64,000 nt of DNA. Origin: Anagrus nilaparvatae. Its lineage: Eukaryota; Arthropoda; Insecta; Hymenoptera; Mymaridae. Below, piece by piece: positions 11,401-23,002 of this stretch; position 1 is the stretch's first letter, and every line of letters starts with the position of its first letter. The notes beneath the pieces were generated by a model. That model had not been told where the DNA came from, did not search any database, and was given only the letters and a program-made list of their open reading frames with translations. Both the position numbers and the translations under genes were made by a program. The stretch spans positions 38,876,501-38,940,500 of the forward strand of contig JAKSXM010000007.1 in assembly GCA_022575985.1 (NCBI GenBank), in the 5' to 3' direction.

Positions 11401-12859
11401 TTGTATATTTGTAACACATTACCTGTATCATATTCATCAGCATGCCTTCCGATATTTTGTAAATTATCTAAATCCATTACACAAAATAATTCATCAAATT
11501 CATCACCATCAAAATTAATTGGCAAAGACATTTATTTTAAACTAATTTGGAATTAACTTAACCAGAAAGCTGCAAATAGCTAACCGACCATAAAAATGTA
11601 AAAATTTAATGTCATAGGATACAAAAAATAAGCTCATTTAAGTAAATATACTTATAAATATACTATTATCCCTGAAATTCGTTAAAAAATTTTATTAAAT
11701 GAAAAAAATGCATATATCAAACGAGTATTCAAAAAAATTATTTCGATTTATACCATAAAATAAGAATATTTTACCATAAATAAAATAAACAAATAGAACG
11801 CTCTTAATAAGTATTTATTTTGCTGATAAAGCGATAAAAACTCTAAGAAGATACTTTTCATTCCAACAAACTACGATTTATTTTTGATAAGATGATCATT
11901 ATAATCAAAAATAAAAATGTTTGCCAACAGAAAGCAAAAAAAAATTTTTACGAAGAAACGCAGATTTGAAATGACGAAAAGTTTGTAATAATCAATATTA
12001 AAAATTCAAATTTCGCGCTTAAAATTATGAATTTTATTTTTATTTAAATCGTGGGATCTTAGGTTAGGCTAGGAAATATTGAATATGAAAATTTATTACA
12101 AAACATTTGATTATAAGATAAAGATTTATTTTATCTTTTATTATAAATAAAAGGTATCAAAATAACACACCACATTCTGCATACTTTAAAATATTATTAC
12201 TAAGAACTTCTCATTAAATCCAGTTGGATGGAAAATCAAACAAGGAATCTCATGAATTAAGAGTACATCTTATAATATATTTATTTGTATACACACATAC
12301 TACGTCACGAACTATTATTAAAATAATTAACCTATCTTTATCCTTTCTCTTTATTACAAAAATACTTAAAATCAAAATATACCAAATCGTAATATTTTGT
12401 TTTATCTACTCGTATTGTAAAATACTATTTTTTACTCTTTTCATAAAAACAAAACACATACTACGAACAATATTAATATAAGAAAATGAATCTAACTTTT
12501 ATATTATATTATGTCAGCGACCTTGATGACTTTATTTTATATTCAATTTGATCACGTGATTCACTAAAGTCTATTTATGATTTTCACCGGATCAATCTTT
12601 AATTTTTTATGTTACGCACTATTGTAAAAATGACACAATTAAAAGTAATTCACAAAACATCTTTCCATTTCCCGGAACCAGCTTCATTGATGTTATTTAG
12701 CAGGCCTTGCTAACGAATTCGTCCGATAACCGGTTAATGGAAGAAACATTTCTTCATTGATATTTTTTAACTTGATATTACCTGATATAAGCCGCTATAT
12801 ACAATAAATATAAATAAATTACTATTGGATACAATAAAAAATTTAATGAATAAACTCAC
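11401..12859. other. Non-coding AT-rich sequence, no gene seen
   Basis: Only short random-looking frames. A less AT-rich stretch near 12655-12740 (TTTCCCGGAACCAGCTTC and onward) could belong to a transcribed region of the candidate gene described next, but shows no frame. Confidence 0.45.
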
Positions 12860-13035
12860 CCCATTCGGGCAGTATTAATGAATATTAATTTATCATACAC
12901 CGTGAACCACGTGCTATAAAATATAAAAATAAACTTTACTATTAACGATCCGCTGACGTGTTGAACCTCGCAGGCCTCAGTCGCGGAATAACGAGAAGAC
13001 GACGTGCCGACTAACGCCCGCGTACACCGCGTGGT
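12860..13035 (-). promoter_or_regulatory. CpG-rich patch, candidate first exon on the minus strand
   Basis: The stretch is clearly richer in CG dinucleotides than anything around it (on the minus strand CGCGGTGTACGCGGGCG and TTATTCCGCGACTGAGG). On the minus strand it ends in AATGGG followed directly by GTGAGTTT, a strong splice donor, at 12859. It could be a 5' exon and promoter of a host gene running toward position 1. No acceptor or coding exon to pair with it was found upstream in the window, so this is a suggestion only. Confidence 0.3.
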
Positions 13036-13464
13036 CAAGCAAATTTTTACCTCTCCCTAAATTTTTAAGAATTTTACTGGCGCAAAATTTAAATATTTTG
13101 GCGATCCTTACAAGTTTTTTTACACTTATGAATTACATTAATAATAATATACAGCATACTATAGTATAACATTTCATATCTTAGCTTCCGCATCTTTTAA
13201 ATACCTAATCGTTGTTTCATAAACATATATCAAAAGATTTTATTTGGGTCACCAAACTATTAATAAATTTTTTTCTTAAATTTCATTTATAAAATTTTCA
13301 CGTAATATCGTAGAAAAAATTAATCAGTTTCTCCGATACTCAAAATATTAAAAAACATTATCAGTATATTTATTTAAAAAAAAAGAAGTTTCAAATAAAA
13401 AAATAGTGAATAATAAATATAAAAAATTTATTGAGATCGTAAAATCAAAAATAAGTTTTTCAAT
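13036..13464. other. Non-coding AT-rich sequence, no gene seen
   Basis: No frame, repeat or motif that I can support. Confidence 0.5.
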
Positions 13465-13653
13465 TTATTTCTTTTTCATTTTCCCCAACAACGTCTTTTT
13501 TGTGTCTTTGGAATCAGCTTTTTCACAAAAATTAGTGGTCCATTTATTGTTGTTTACTTGTTTTGAATAAGTACCATAGGTATTTTCGTCATTTTTCATG
13601 TCGTTTTCAAATCGACTGCATTTGGAACAGTTATTTAAATGTCTATTACCCAC
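13465..13653 (-). CDS. Small unrecognised ORF, doubtful
   Basis: A 62-residue frame with a GTG at its 5' end and no ATG. It holds NNCSKCSRFEND near the N-terminus and a Lys-rich tail ending KMKKK. Base composition is less extreme than the flanks, with few homopolymers, which is mild evidence of coding origin. It could be a 3' exon or a mobile-element remnant. No family is recognised and no splice acceptor with a good pyrimidine tract lies at its 5' side. Confidence 0.2.
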   Translation of the reverse strand: MGNRHLNNCSKCSRFENDMKNDENTYGTYSKQVNNNKWTTNFCEKADSKDTKKTLLGKMKKK

Positions 13654-14502
13654 TTTACTTACGTCTATAAAGCTTGTTTAAAATGAAAATTATTTTTAAC
13701 CAAAAATTTTCCCCTATGCAAAAAGAGTTGCTCTTTCATATTTTTGGGTCAGATTATTAAAATTTTGGACCAGAAGAGTGAAATATAACCACCCAAAGTC
13801 TGCTAATTTTAAATTATTGAAGATAATTTTTTCAGCTGTTTTTTTTTTTTTGAAAAATCGGACTATATTATGGATCTAGACAATTAAAAATTAGCCATAA
13901 TTAACTCTTAGTAACTTTGAAAGATTTTTGTGATTTTCCAAGATGGCGGACATCAAAATGGCGATCGATTTTATTGAAAAAACTAAAAGTAAAAATAAAC
14001 ATCAAATTTTGATTTTTCCAATATTTTTTCAAACAAGCGAGATTTCTTAGTGAAAATTTATATATGCATGAAATATTTATAAAAAAAGAATTCTATTTAT
14101 AAAGAAAGAATTAATTGTGGCTAATTTTTAATTGGCTAGATCCATCTCTTTTATTAGGCCCTTTTGGCGACAACTTTTTGTTGAAAGATTCTTAAAATGT
14201 AATTACATAGGTTTTTAAAGTTTTTAAAAATAATAATAATATAATTTTCTGGATGTTCCTATTAAATTCAGCCAGATACCTATTTTTAAATCAGTATGTT
14301 AATTTAACAAATATTTTTAAATTCATAGAAATATTAAAAAACATTAAAAATCCTTTGTTTTTGCTGCTGGTCGCTTCTGACTTTCACTGTGAACTTTACG
14401 TTCATAATAAAATTTAAATTTTTATATTCACAATAAAATTAATTACATCAAAAAAGGTAATGTAGAAAACTGTTCAACCTTAATAAAATTAATTTTTTTC
14501 GA
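13654..14502. other. Non-coding AT-rich sequence
   Basis: There is a weak inverted relation between GGATCTAGACAATTAAAAATTAGCC (about 13872) and GGCTAATTTTTAATTGGCTA (about 14117). Together with the segment between them (CAAGATGGCGGACATCAAAATGGCG) it may be one old foldback of about 270 bp. No gene. Confidence 0.4.
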
Positions 14503-15045
14503 TAGTCAATTTTACAGCTTGATGACAGCTTTAAACAATCAACTTTGTCATTTTGTCATCGCTTAACCTTGTCATCAGATTTGAGTTCAGATAACTAAAA
14601 ATATAAAATTACATCATTATTTTATTGCTTTTTGTTTTCTTTCGTCAATTCAGCAGTAAATTGACAGCTTCCAACTATCAACTATGTCATTGTGACATAA
14701 AATTTTAATTACGCGATCACGAAAACATATGGTCAAATCATTATTTTAAGTTTTGTATTCTTTCGTCAATTTTACTGCTAGTTGAAAGCTGCTATTTTTG
14801 TTATTTTTACATCAAATTTCCACTCAGTGACCTCCAAAACATATGGTCACATCATTATTTTAAGTTTCTTGAATTATTTTGTTAATTTTATGGCTAGTTG
14901 ACAGCTGCCAACTGTCAACTTTCTAATTTTCATATCATATTTGATGTAAAATTTTCTATTATTCTTTTGTCAATTTCACAGCTGGTTTACATATGCCAAC
15001 TGTCATTTTTGTCATTTTTACGTCAGATTTCAGCTTAGCGACCTT
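14503..15045. repeat. Five diverged tandem repeats of about 85 to 140 bp
   Basis: Copies start near 14503, 14645, 14765, 14881 and 14968, each with (G)TCAATTTxACxGCTxGTTGAC. They continue with CAACTxTCAxxTTTGTCAT, a TCAG...GACC segment, ACATATGGTCAxATCATTAT and TTTTAAGTTTT. The copies differ by small indels. No coding potential. Confidence 0.75.
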
Positions 15046-15417
15046 AAAATAATTAATACAACTAAATACTAAAACCAATTAAAAACGATATTTTAATGAG
15101 TTAAGTGGTTACGTTATGATGGAGCCATGGTGCTTTTTAGCTTGGAAGCCAATTGAGTCTTTTGTTCAGAATGACAAAAGTTATAACATAAACAAAAATT
15201 AGACAATTTAACCGAACGGCAAAATCCTATACTATTGTGCAGGGTTCTTTAGCATCGTATTGCTCTCTTTACTGAACTCTGTTTATTGATAAGTCCAATA
15301 TGAATACATTAAACAAAGGGGATAAACAAATTATTTAAGAATAAAATGTATCATACAAATATTTTAGTTAATTAGCCATAACTCAATAAGAACACATTAT
15401 ATTAATACTCCAGTCAA
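15046..15417. other. Non-coding sequence, no gene seen
   Basis: Ordinary AT-rich sequence ending at the TA target of the foldback element that follows. Confidence 0.5.
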
Positions 15418-17468
15418 AATACGGGGGGGGGGGGGGTTGTATTTTCACTGACGAACACGAGATTTGCTCTACTATAGGTTTTTTGGGTCGCTGAACACGA
15501 AAAACGGGGTCATTTGAGTGAGAAATTGGGGCTTCACCCTTAAATTTGCAAAAACTACCCCCAAAAAGGGGTTTTTTTTACATATTTGCAATTTGAGCGC
15601 TCAGATTGGCACCATACGGGTTTTTTGGGTCACTGATCAAGAATTTCGATTCCTTTTTCATAAATAATCAATATTTCACCCCTAAATTGGCTAAAACTCC
15701 CCCGCCCCCAAGGGGGTGTTTTGCTATTTTAGCACTTTGAGCATCCAGGATATGTTCATATAGGTTTTTTGAGTCGCTAATCAAGAATTTCGACTCCTTT
15801 TTCATAAATAATCAATATTTCACCCCTAAATTGGCTAAAAATCCCCCTAAAAGTAAAAAATAAACATACCTGAAAAATAAATTATTATAACGAAGGAAAA
15901 AATGAATAAATGAAACTTAAAATTTTCTTTTTTTTTTATATAATGCATACTCAATGAAATCATTTATTAATGTAAAATATTGTACAAACAGTGCTTTACA
16001 ATGATAAGAAATACAGGAAATTAAACACATATAATTCTAATTAAAAACATATAACTAAACAAATTTATTTTGTGAAGAACATATAAAACAAATAATTAAT
16101 CGTGTTCCATGTCTATTATCGACATTTCCGACTCTGCATAAGAAGTTTCTGATCATCATTGTAATTTAACATAGTAATATCTGGAGTGTTATTAATGGTA
16201 ATAATTGGCTCCAAAATGGAACTGTCTAATTCTTCTGTGTTCTCAAAATTATTTTCGTCATTTTGATTAAAATCGTCAATATCAGTACAATTTTCACATG
16301 TTTGACCTTTACAAGATTTACAAAAGATGCTACAAGGCCGAGCTTTCTGCAGCCACATTTTTTCATGCAGCCTTTTTTACAACCACAGGAGAATTTTTTT
16401 AAAAATGTTTCCGGAATCAGGGGGAGCGATGTAAATGTAGGCTCAAGAATATTATTCTTTCCAACTTTCCATCTCCAATCTAATGAGTTTAAGTTATTAT
16501 TCATAGACCATAGTTGGCACTGAAGATATACGCGTTTTGCATGTTCAAGAACGGATAGATCGGTTGGAGGAAGTTTCCGAATATCATATTCACCAGATAA
16601 ATTTTTAAAATGGTCTAACCTCATTTGTGACACTATTTGTGAAAAAGGAGTCGAAATTCTTGATTAGCGACCCAAAAAACCCATATGGATATATCCTGGA
16701 TGCTCAAAGTGGTAAAATAGCAAAACACCCCCTTAAGGGAGGGGGGAGTTTTAGCCAATTTAGGGGTGAAATATTGATTATTTGTGAAAAAGGAGTCTAA
16801 ATTCTTGATTAGCGACCCAAAAAACCTATATGAACATATCCTGGATGCTCAAAGTGCTTAAGTAGCAAAACACCCCCTTGGGGGGGGGGAGTTGTAGCCA
16901 ATTTAGGGGTGAAATATTGATTATTTGTGAAAAAGGAGTCGAAATTCTTGATTAGCGACCCATAAAACCTATATGGATATATCCTGGATGCTCAAAGTGG
17001 TAAAATAGCAAAACACCCCCTTGGGGGCGGGGGAGTTTTAGCCAATTTAGGGGTGAAATATTGATTATTTGTGAAAAAGGAGTCTAAATTCTTGATTAGC
17101 GACCCAAAAAACCTATATGAACATATCCTGGATGCTCAAAGTGCTAAAATAGCAAAACACCCCCTTGGGGGGGGGGAGTTGTAGCCAATTTAGGGGTGAA
17201 ATATTGATTATTTATGAAAAAGAAGTCGAAATTCTTAATCAGCGACCCAAAAAACCCGTGGGTCGCTGATGGTGCCAATCTGAGCGCTCAAATTGCAAAT
17301 ATGTAAAAAAACCCCTTTTTGGGGGTAGTTTTTGCAAATTTAAGGGTGAAGCCCCAATTTCTCACTCAAATGACCCCGATTTTCGTGTTCAGCGACCCAA
17401 AAACCTATAGTAGAGCAAATCTCGTGTTTGCCAGTGAAAATACAACCAAACCCGTATTTTGACTGGAG
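15418..17468. mobile_element. Foldback transposon with TA duplication, carrying a gene fragment
   Basis: The ends are exact inverted repeats: CTCCAGTCAAAATACGGG at 15418 and its complement ending at 17468, flanked by TA on both sides (15416-15417 and 17469-17470). The arms match inward through GAGATTTGCTCTACTATAGG and GGGTCGCTGAACACGAAAA. Internal tandem modules then repeat within each arm. In the right arm they start at about 16659, 16804, 16948, 17091 and 17234, a period near 144 bp, each with GATTAGCGACCCAAAAAACC and GGGGTGAAATATTGATTAT. Two matching modules lie in the left arm (15610-15860). A poly-G tract sits just inside the left end. The loop contains a cysteine-rich gene fragment (16116-16633). 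Confidence 0.85.
16116..16633 (-). pseudogene. CXC (tesmin/TSO1-like) cysteine-rich C-terminal fragment, frameshifted
   Basis: Read on the minus strand, 16633-16226 begins with DIRKLPPTDLSVLEHAKRVY and WRWKVGKNNILEP. It then has LIPETFLKKFSCGCKKGCMK and CGCRKLGL. The second frame (16358-16116) carries the rest of the cysteine cluster (CSIFCKSCKGQTCENC) and an acidic, Asn-rich tail. The change of frame near 16335 is a small deletion. The pattern CxCKKGCxxxCGCRKxGLxC...CxxCxGxxCxN is that of CXC-type zinc-binding modules found at the ends of many insect repeat-encoded proteins. Upstream domains are absent, so this is a captured or remnant 3' end. It probably binds zinc and perhaps DNA in the parent protein. 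Confidence 0.65.
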
Positions 17469-17470
17469 TA

Positions 17471-17766
17471 TAACCTTAAAATAAAAATAAAAGAATTTTA
17501 AATAAATTAATGATTATTTTTATGCAATATTATTTTAACATAAAATCAAGTCTGGCTAAGGGAAATGAGACCATTCTTTCCTCTCTTATTTTATTCATTA
17601 TGAAAATAAAATAAAATTGTTTAATACTATGTTTCAGAAAACAAGTGCCAATATCAAGTTAATGATAATGAGCATTAGTTATAATTAAATGTTTATTTTA
17701 TTGCAAAAAGTATACGAATCAGATATTTTGACTACGAATTTTTAGAGAGAAACTATTCATAAATAA
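17471..17766. other. 5' flank of the collagen gene
   Basis: No frame. It may hold 5' untranslated sequence of the collagen transcript. A possible acceptor TTTTTAG at about 17742 precedes AGAGAAAC and the start codon region. No clear TATA box or initiator was chosen. Confidence 0.35.
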
Positions 17767-18006
17767 ATGGAAAACTGTTCTTTCAGTGGATTAAAATTTT
17801 TTTACATCTTAATATTTGCTCAGTTTCTATTTCAGTTATTTACTTTTTTTTATATACATTCATACGTAACAGAGATTGAGCAAGAAATATCTGAAATTTT
17901 TAATCTGGAAAGTAAATTAGAAAGACCATTAACAAATTTGGCACGAAGAAAGCGCAGTAATATAGATCAAAAATTCGATGGCAAAATCTTCAACGAAGCT
18001 TTTGGG
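17767..18006 (+). CDS. Transmembrane collagen, exon 1 (N-terminal domain)
   Basis: First coding exon of a type II membrane collagen like vertebrate collagen XIII or the insect gene annotated in flies as CG42342. The 80 residues show a short cytoplasmic start (MENCSFSGLK) and a hydrophobic membrane segment at about 11-32 rich in Phe, Ile and Leu. A heptad-like stretch at about 34-58 (EIEQEISEIFNLESKLE) is suitable for trimer nucleation. A basic RRKR|S at 60-64 matches the furin consensus used to shed ectodomains in this family. The ATG sits in AATAAATGG, and the frame upstream is closed. The exon ends FG just before GTATGT at 18007, phase 0, which joins without a shift to the GGT of exon 2 at 56091. 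That pairing across 38 kb is inference from phase and family order. Confidence 0.7.
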
Positions 18007-19344
18007 GTATGTTTATGAATATATTTAATAAATAAATGTGAATTATGTGTTTAACTTGTAATTATGAAACAGGATAATGCAATGAATATTATACACAAAA
18101 AGGCTCAAAAATTAACTTATTTTCATTTAAAGTTTTTTCAGAAACTAAATATTTATGAATAAAAGATTAGTTTAAAACATAAACCTTGACCTAACTAGAC
18201 TGAAAGATTACTAGGATTTAGCAGAGCTAAACAAAAAGTTTAAGCTGCTTGCAGTGAAAAAATAAAAAAATTAAAAGCTGCCATGGTTTTAAATTTAAAA
18301 TATATATGGCTCGTTTTAAATTTTTCTGCAAATATAGACCAGAATTAATATAATTTAAAGTTTTTAAATTAAAGGCTCAACTTTTTATTATCACAGAAAC
18401 ATAGTTTTGATAGATTTGGTTTAAAAATGTAAATTCTTTAAATAAAAAGGTCAAAACATTAATGCTAGTTTCTACTTTATATGTAATAAATATTTCTGAA
18501 CGTTGTTTGCGTGTTTTTTTCTTCATTTTATGATTTTTTTGGTAATCATATTTTTCATTCTATCACTAAAATTATATGTTAAATTAAAAATTATTTGCAG
18601 GAAAAAAAATGTAAAAAAGAAAAAAGTAAAATTTAAAAGAGAGACCGAAACAATTTTCGATTCTGTTGTAACTAAAAATTTGCACAGATGAAATTGAAAT
18701 AACGTTATTTAATTTCACAGCTTTGTTAAAAATCTCCCATAAGGTATGAATATTTGAGTTCCCCTTAAACGTGCTAAAACTTATTTAGTATAAAGGAATG
18801 TTTTCATAAAGGGGGTATTAGATATGAAATTTCAATTTTGTTGTTATATTTCTGAAGGAAACTGAAGAAAACATAACTTACATCAAATTAAGAGATTAGA
18901 AACAATCAATAGTAAGAAATATATGAATATATAAGAAGATCATGTATATTATAAAAAATAAATACACTGAAAAACCGGTACCATTGAATCAATGGCTTTA
19001 AAGCAATTGATATATGCCAATGACGGATATCATTAATTCCATGGCGAGATTGAATTCATTTCAAATATTTAAAGCTATTGAAATGATTAGGAATACATAT
19101 CATTTCAATGTATAATAAACAGAAAATAGGTAAAAATTAATTTTCTTTTTTTTTTACATTTATATTATTTTATTTTAATGTTTACTCTTATTCCTCGCTT
19201 GTGTATATATTTTTTTTAGGCAGGTTGTTATATTTGTTATATTATTTTTTTATTTTTTTTTTTTATTATTTTTTATTATTATTTTACATTTCTTTTTTTA
19301 TTAAATATTATTACATTTTTGAATTCAATTTATTATATAAGCGC
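18007..19344. other. Start of collagen intron 1, no gene seen
   Basis: AT-rich intron sequence after the GTATGT donor. An open stretch near 18503-18691 is hydrophobic then Lys-rich by composition only. A short palindromic patch lies around 18965-19110 (CCATTGAATCAATGG). No supported gene. Confidence 0.5.
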
Positions 19345-19525
19345 AGGGGGGTTTATAGTGTATTTATCCAGTAAGAATCTGTGGCGTAGCCGGCGACCGC
19401 GTTCGCCGGTGGTCTCCCAGTTGTACACTTTGGGCGGTCATGGAAATATGCGGGTCTTTAAGGCCCACAAAGACTCCGTGGCTGATGCAAGATTCACAAG
19501 ATTCCCTTGATGAAAAAAAAAAAAA
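19345..19525 (+). mobile_element. 3' end of an R1-like non-LTR retrotransposon, poly(A) tailed
   Basis: A 5'-truncated fragment of 3' untranslated sequence: AGTAAGAATCTGTGGCGTAG, then the GGTCTCCCAGTTGTACACTT segment, then CGGGTCTTTAAGGCCC, then CTGATGCAAGATTCACAAGA. It ends CCCTTGATG plus a run of A. The same string of landmarks occurs in the copy ending at 24705 (+) and, reversed, at 37660-37958. The tail and truncation are typical of target-primed reverse transcription. Confidence 0.7.
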
Positions 19526-20655
19526 ATACCTGCAATTAATCATCATATTACCAAATTCGAGGTAATGTACATTTTCTATATTTATTTTACTCAAATTAAT
19601 TTTTTTACAATGTCGATCATTATCCGTATATTCCATTCCATCTGTTTTTATTTTAATAGCTAATCTTTCAATATTCATGTTATATGTTTGATTATTAAAT
19701 TTTTTTTTATATACTCTTTTAAGGTACATATTATATGCTATATCCAAAGCATTTTTTTTATAACTGATTTTCATACATAATTTCAATACCAGCCGATTAT
19801 TTTTTCTACCGGTATTCATATTATGTCTACGATTATTTAATCTTTTTTTTCTGGTCTGCGTCGAGAAAGCACGTATTTTCCGGACGCTACGCACCCGGCA
19901 AAGACGTGGTTTCTATACGTCCCTTGTCCATAATTTACTTTTCTGGACTCGAGCCGTAAATATACTATTGTACACTCTTTCAATGGGCAAATTATTTGTT
20001 ATATCTAAAGCTTTTTTTTAATGAAACGATTGTTATCTATAATTTTCTATTCTATGTAATCTGATTTTCTTTTCTTATTTAATTTATCAGTATTTATGAT
20101 ATCTGTATGATTATTTATTCCTCTTTTATATTATGGTTTAATGGGCATATTATTTAACCCTTATGTACCCGGTAGAATTTTCTTACACTACTACCCGGTG
20201 GAGCACCCAGGTACTACGCTGCATTTATTTGTTTAATAAATGTCTTGTATGTTAAAATATTTTATCTTTATGGAAAGAAATTGAATTTATATGTAATTAT
20301 TGCCTTTTTAAAACAGAGTTTAATAATTTTACCTTGAAATTTTAAGAATAAGAAGGGGAAACGGAACATGAAAATAGACGCGTAATTTTGGCGTGCGCGC
20401 ATTTTTTCATTATAATAAAAAAACAGCTGTAAAAATAAAAAATATGAGAATTAATAACAATTAAAATTATATTCAACTAGTCTCCTTCCAAATTTTATGT
20501 AAATGCATAATATAGTTCAGAAGTTATAAGCATTTTTGCAAGCGTGCATGCGTAGGAATCAAACTACGTATATATGCTTTTTTATTGTATTACGCTTGGA
20601 ATGGTTAAATTAATCATTATTAGGGGTTCATAAGATTAAAAAAAAATGTTTAGCC
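19526..20655. other. Intron sequence, no gene seen
   Basis: AT-rich, with no reliable frame. ACCCGGTAGAATTTTCTTAC and CTACCCGGTGGAGCACCC near 20168-20210 form an irregular direct repeat. Confidence 0.45.
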
Positions 20656-22500
20656 AAGAATTATGTCTGATATGGGAGATATTAGACTCAGGCCGAAGCC
20701 ATAATGTATGTCCGGAAAATATTTAGTGGCCAAAAGTAGTCATTTAAATTCTCAAATTTGGGAAGAGTTGCAGCAATGAGCCTAAGTAGACATCATTGTT
20801 GGACATTCTTAATAACAGATGAGCTGCAAATACATAAAGTAGAAGAATTAATAATGGTTACAAATATATTCTGCTTTATAAATGTTCTGTGCATTTATAG
20901 TCAGATTCTCGCGTGGCGTTATCATGGATAAAGTTTTCTCCTCATTTATGGTTTCAGTTTGTTTCTCATCATATAGCAGATATCCAAAGTCTTCGTCCTC
21001 AAGCAATATGGCATTTTATCGAAGGTACTTCTAATCCTGCTGATCTAGCTACTAGAGGGCTATCAGTTGATGAACTCAAATCTTCTCGGTTATGGTGGCA
21101 AGTGCCAGCATTTTTATCAGATAATAGCGATGCTATTTCTCCAGATCTTAAAAATCTAGAAATCTTAGATGAATCTGAAAAAAGGTGTGTCGTTCACGTA
21201 TATCATCTCACGAATCCTCAAGAATAGTCGTTAATTCGTAGATATTCTAGTTATATTCAATTAATTAGAATAACATCTTGGTGTATAAGATATATCAATA
21301 TTCTCAAAGCTAGAGTTAAAAAATTACCAAATCCTTACTCGTCACATGTATTATTACCCAGCGACTTGATAAATTCTGAAATATTCTGGGTAAAACACTC
21401 TCAAACCACTTGGTATTCCACTAAGCATGCTATGTTACAAAGGGATGAAATCATCGAAAGATCTAGCAAGATTCTCAAGCTAAGTACTCTGTTAGATAAA
21501 GACAATCAATGTATTAGACTAGGAGGGAGGTTAAAAAACTCAAATTTATCGTATAATGCTAAATTTCCGTTCATTTTATGAGACAAATTTCATTTATTGT
21601 CGTTAATTGCTGCATATTATCATCTAAAATATCTGTATGCTGGAACTCAACTAACTTTATGGCTATCTAGAGAAAAGTTTTGGATCGTTAACGGTCGAAA
21701 TTTAATCAAAAGGGTAATTCGCAATTGCGTAAAATGTGTCAGATTCAGGCCTACTCCTTTGTTTTAAAAAATAGCAGACCTCCCATCTGCTAGAATGACT
21801 GAATCCAATATATTCACTCATGTTGGAGTTGACTATGCAGGGCCAATTAAAATGAGAGCATCTTCAGGTAGAGGTCAAATATGGTATCCAGGTTATATAG
21901 TAGTTTTTGTTTGTTTTGCCACGAAAGCTGTTCATTTAAAATCAGTTACTTCTTATGACACCTCGCATTTTATTGCAGCTCTTGAGAGAATGATTTCCAG
22001 AAGGGGCATGTGTACTGACCTGTATTCTGATCAAGGCACAAATTTCGTAGGCGCAGATAATGTTCTTAAACAAATGTTTCGTAAAGACTCTCCTCACATG
22101 ACAATCGTTCAAAATCATTTAACCAATAATGGCACCAAATGGCATAGAGGCGGGCTTTGGGAGGCCGCGGTCAAATTCTGTAAACATCATATCAAGAGAG
22201 TCGTAGGTGACGCTAAATTAATTTATGAGGAGATGTAGTCTCTGCTCGCTTCTATCGATGCTTGCATGAATTCTAGACCATTGTGCACTTTGAGTGACGA
22301 TCAGTTTGAAAATCAGTCATCTGATTTTAATGTTTTAACGCCATCACATTTCATTACAGGTCGTCTTATGGTCTGCTTGCCAGAAAACTCGCTCTTAGAC
22401 GTCAACATACCACCATCCAAACGCTGGCTGCCGCAAAATCAAATGCGAGATCGATTCTGGGTTCTTTGGCGTAAAATTTTCAAAATAAAAACCATTGTCA
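20656..22500 (+). pseudogene. BEL/Pao retrotransposon pol remnant (RNase H end to integrase)
   Basis: Successive frames on the + strand read as the 3' half of a BEL/Pao polyprotein. At 20913-21227 there is the RNase H-integrase connector, with HHIADIQSL and FIEGTSNPADLATRGLS. At 21366-21581 there is a linker ending in CIRLGGRLKNSNL. At 21594-21766 there is the integrase zinc-binding region (AAYYHLKYLYAG ... RNCVKCVRF). The catalytic core follows at 21795-22238 with GVDYAGPI (first Asp), YSDQGTNFVGA (second Asp) and GGLWEAAVK (Glu). At 22239-22480 is the C-terminal part with LTPSHFITGR. Stops at about 21225, 21579, 21766 and 22236 and frame changes make it non-functional. Protease, reverse transcriptase and both LTRs are not seen, so this is a truncated relic. 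Confidence 0.85.
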
Positions 22501-22860
22501 AAATAAATTTGGAGAAAGAAATAATAGTACCTTTAATAATATATATGCACAAAATTGTGACAGCTCACCATTTGTAATGAAGATACTAATGATAATTTTA
22601 ATAGCTGTTATGCCTTTTTTTTTTTTTTGCACACTGGCAGAGAGGTGAGAATGCGTTACGCCCGAACAGAACCCGGTGTTATGAACAGTGTCGGACTCCA
22701 TGATGGCAAGGCACTCTGCAAAGAATGCATTGCCCCATGTTTACCGACTAAACTCACCCCTCATCATACCTTATACAAGTCAGCCCGGAACCGTTTATCA
22801 CATTACATCGGGTTGACTTAAGGCCATGTATCTTCTTTGGTTGAAGATCCTTCCATCCAT
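22500..22860 (+). mobile_element. 3' untranslated fragment of a non-LTR element
   Basis: The GC-richer block 22625-22850 has GGCAAGGCACTCTGCAAAGA and CACATTACATCGGGTTGACT. Part of this resembles the terminal block near 61210-61260 (TTGCAAGGCACTCTGACCCT). It is most likely a 3' untranslated region of an R1-like or related non-LTR family, not a gene. Confidence 0.4.
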
Positions 22861-22949
22861 TAATCCTTTCATCCTGGAGATCCTTTCTTTCTCCTTCTTG
22901 TTATTTCACCGTGTCGTCAACTAGATAAATACGTAAGTTTATAAATAAA

Positions 22950-23000
22950 TAAATATATAAATAAATAAATAAATAAATAAGTATTAAAATAAATAAATAA
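22950..23000. repeat. (AAAT)n microsatellite
   Basis: Tandem AAAT / TAAA units from about 22938 to 23002. On the minus strand this is the TTTA-rich 3' tail that follows the R1-like fragment at 23091-23456. Confidence 0.8.
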
Positions 23001-23002
23001 AT

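Noticed and set aside
18503..18691. Small membrane-protein exon after collagen exon 1
   Set aside because: It is hydrophobic then Lys-rich only because of T and A runs. There is no splice acceptor in phase with exon 1 and no family resemblance.
19364..19894. 176-codon frame on the minus strand
   Set aside because: It crosses the poly(A) end of an R1-like fragment read backwards and AT-rich intron sequence. Composition is low-complexity Asn/Lys/Met, with no motif.
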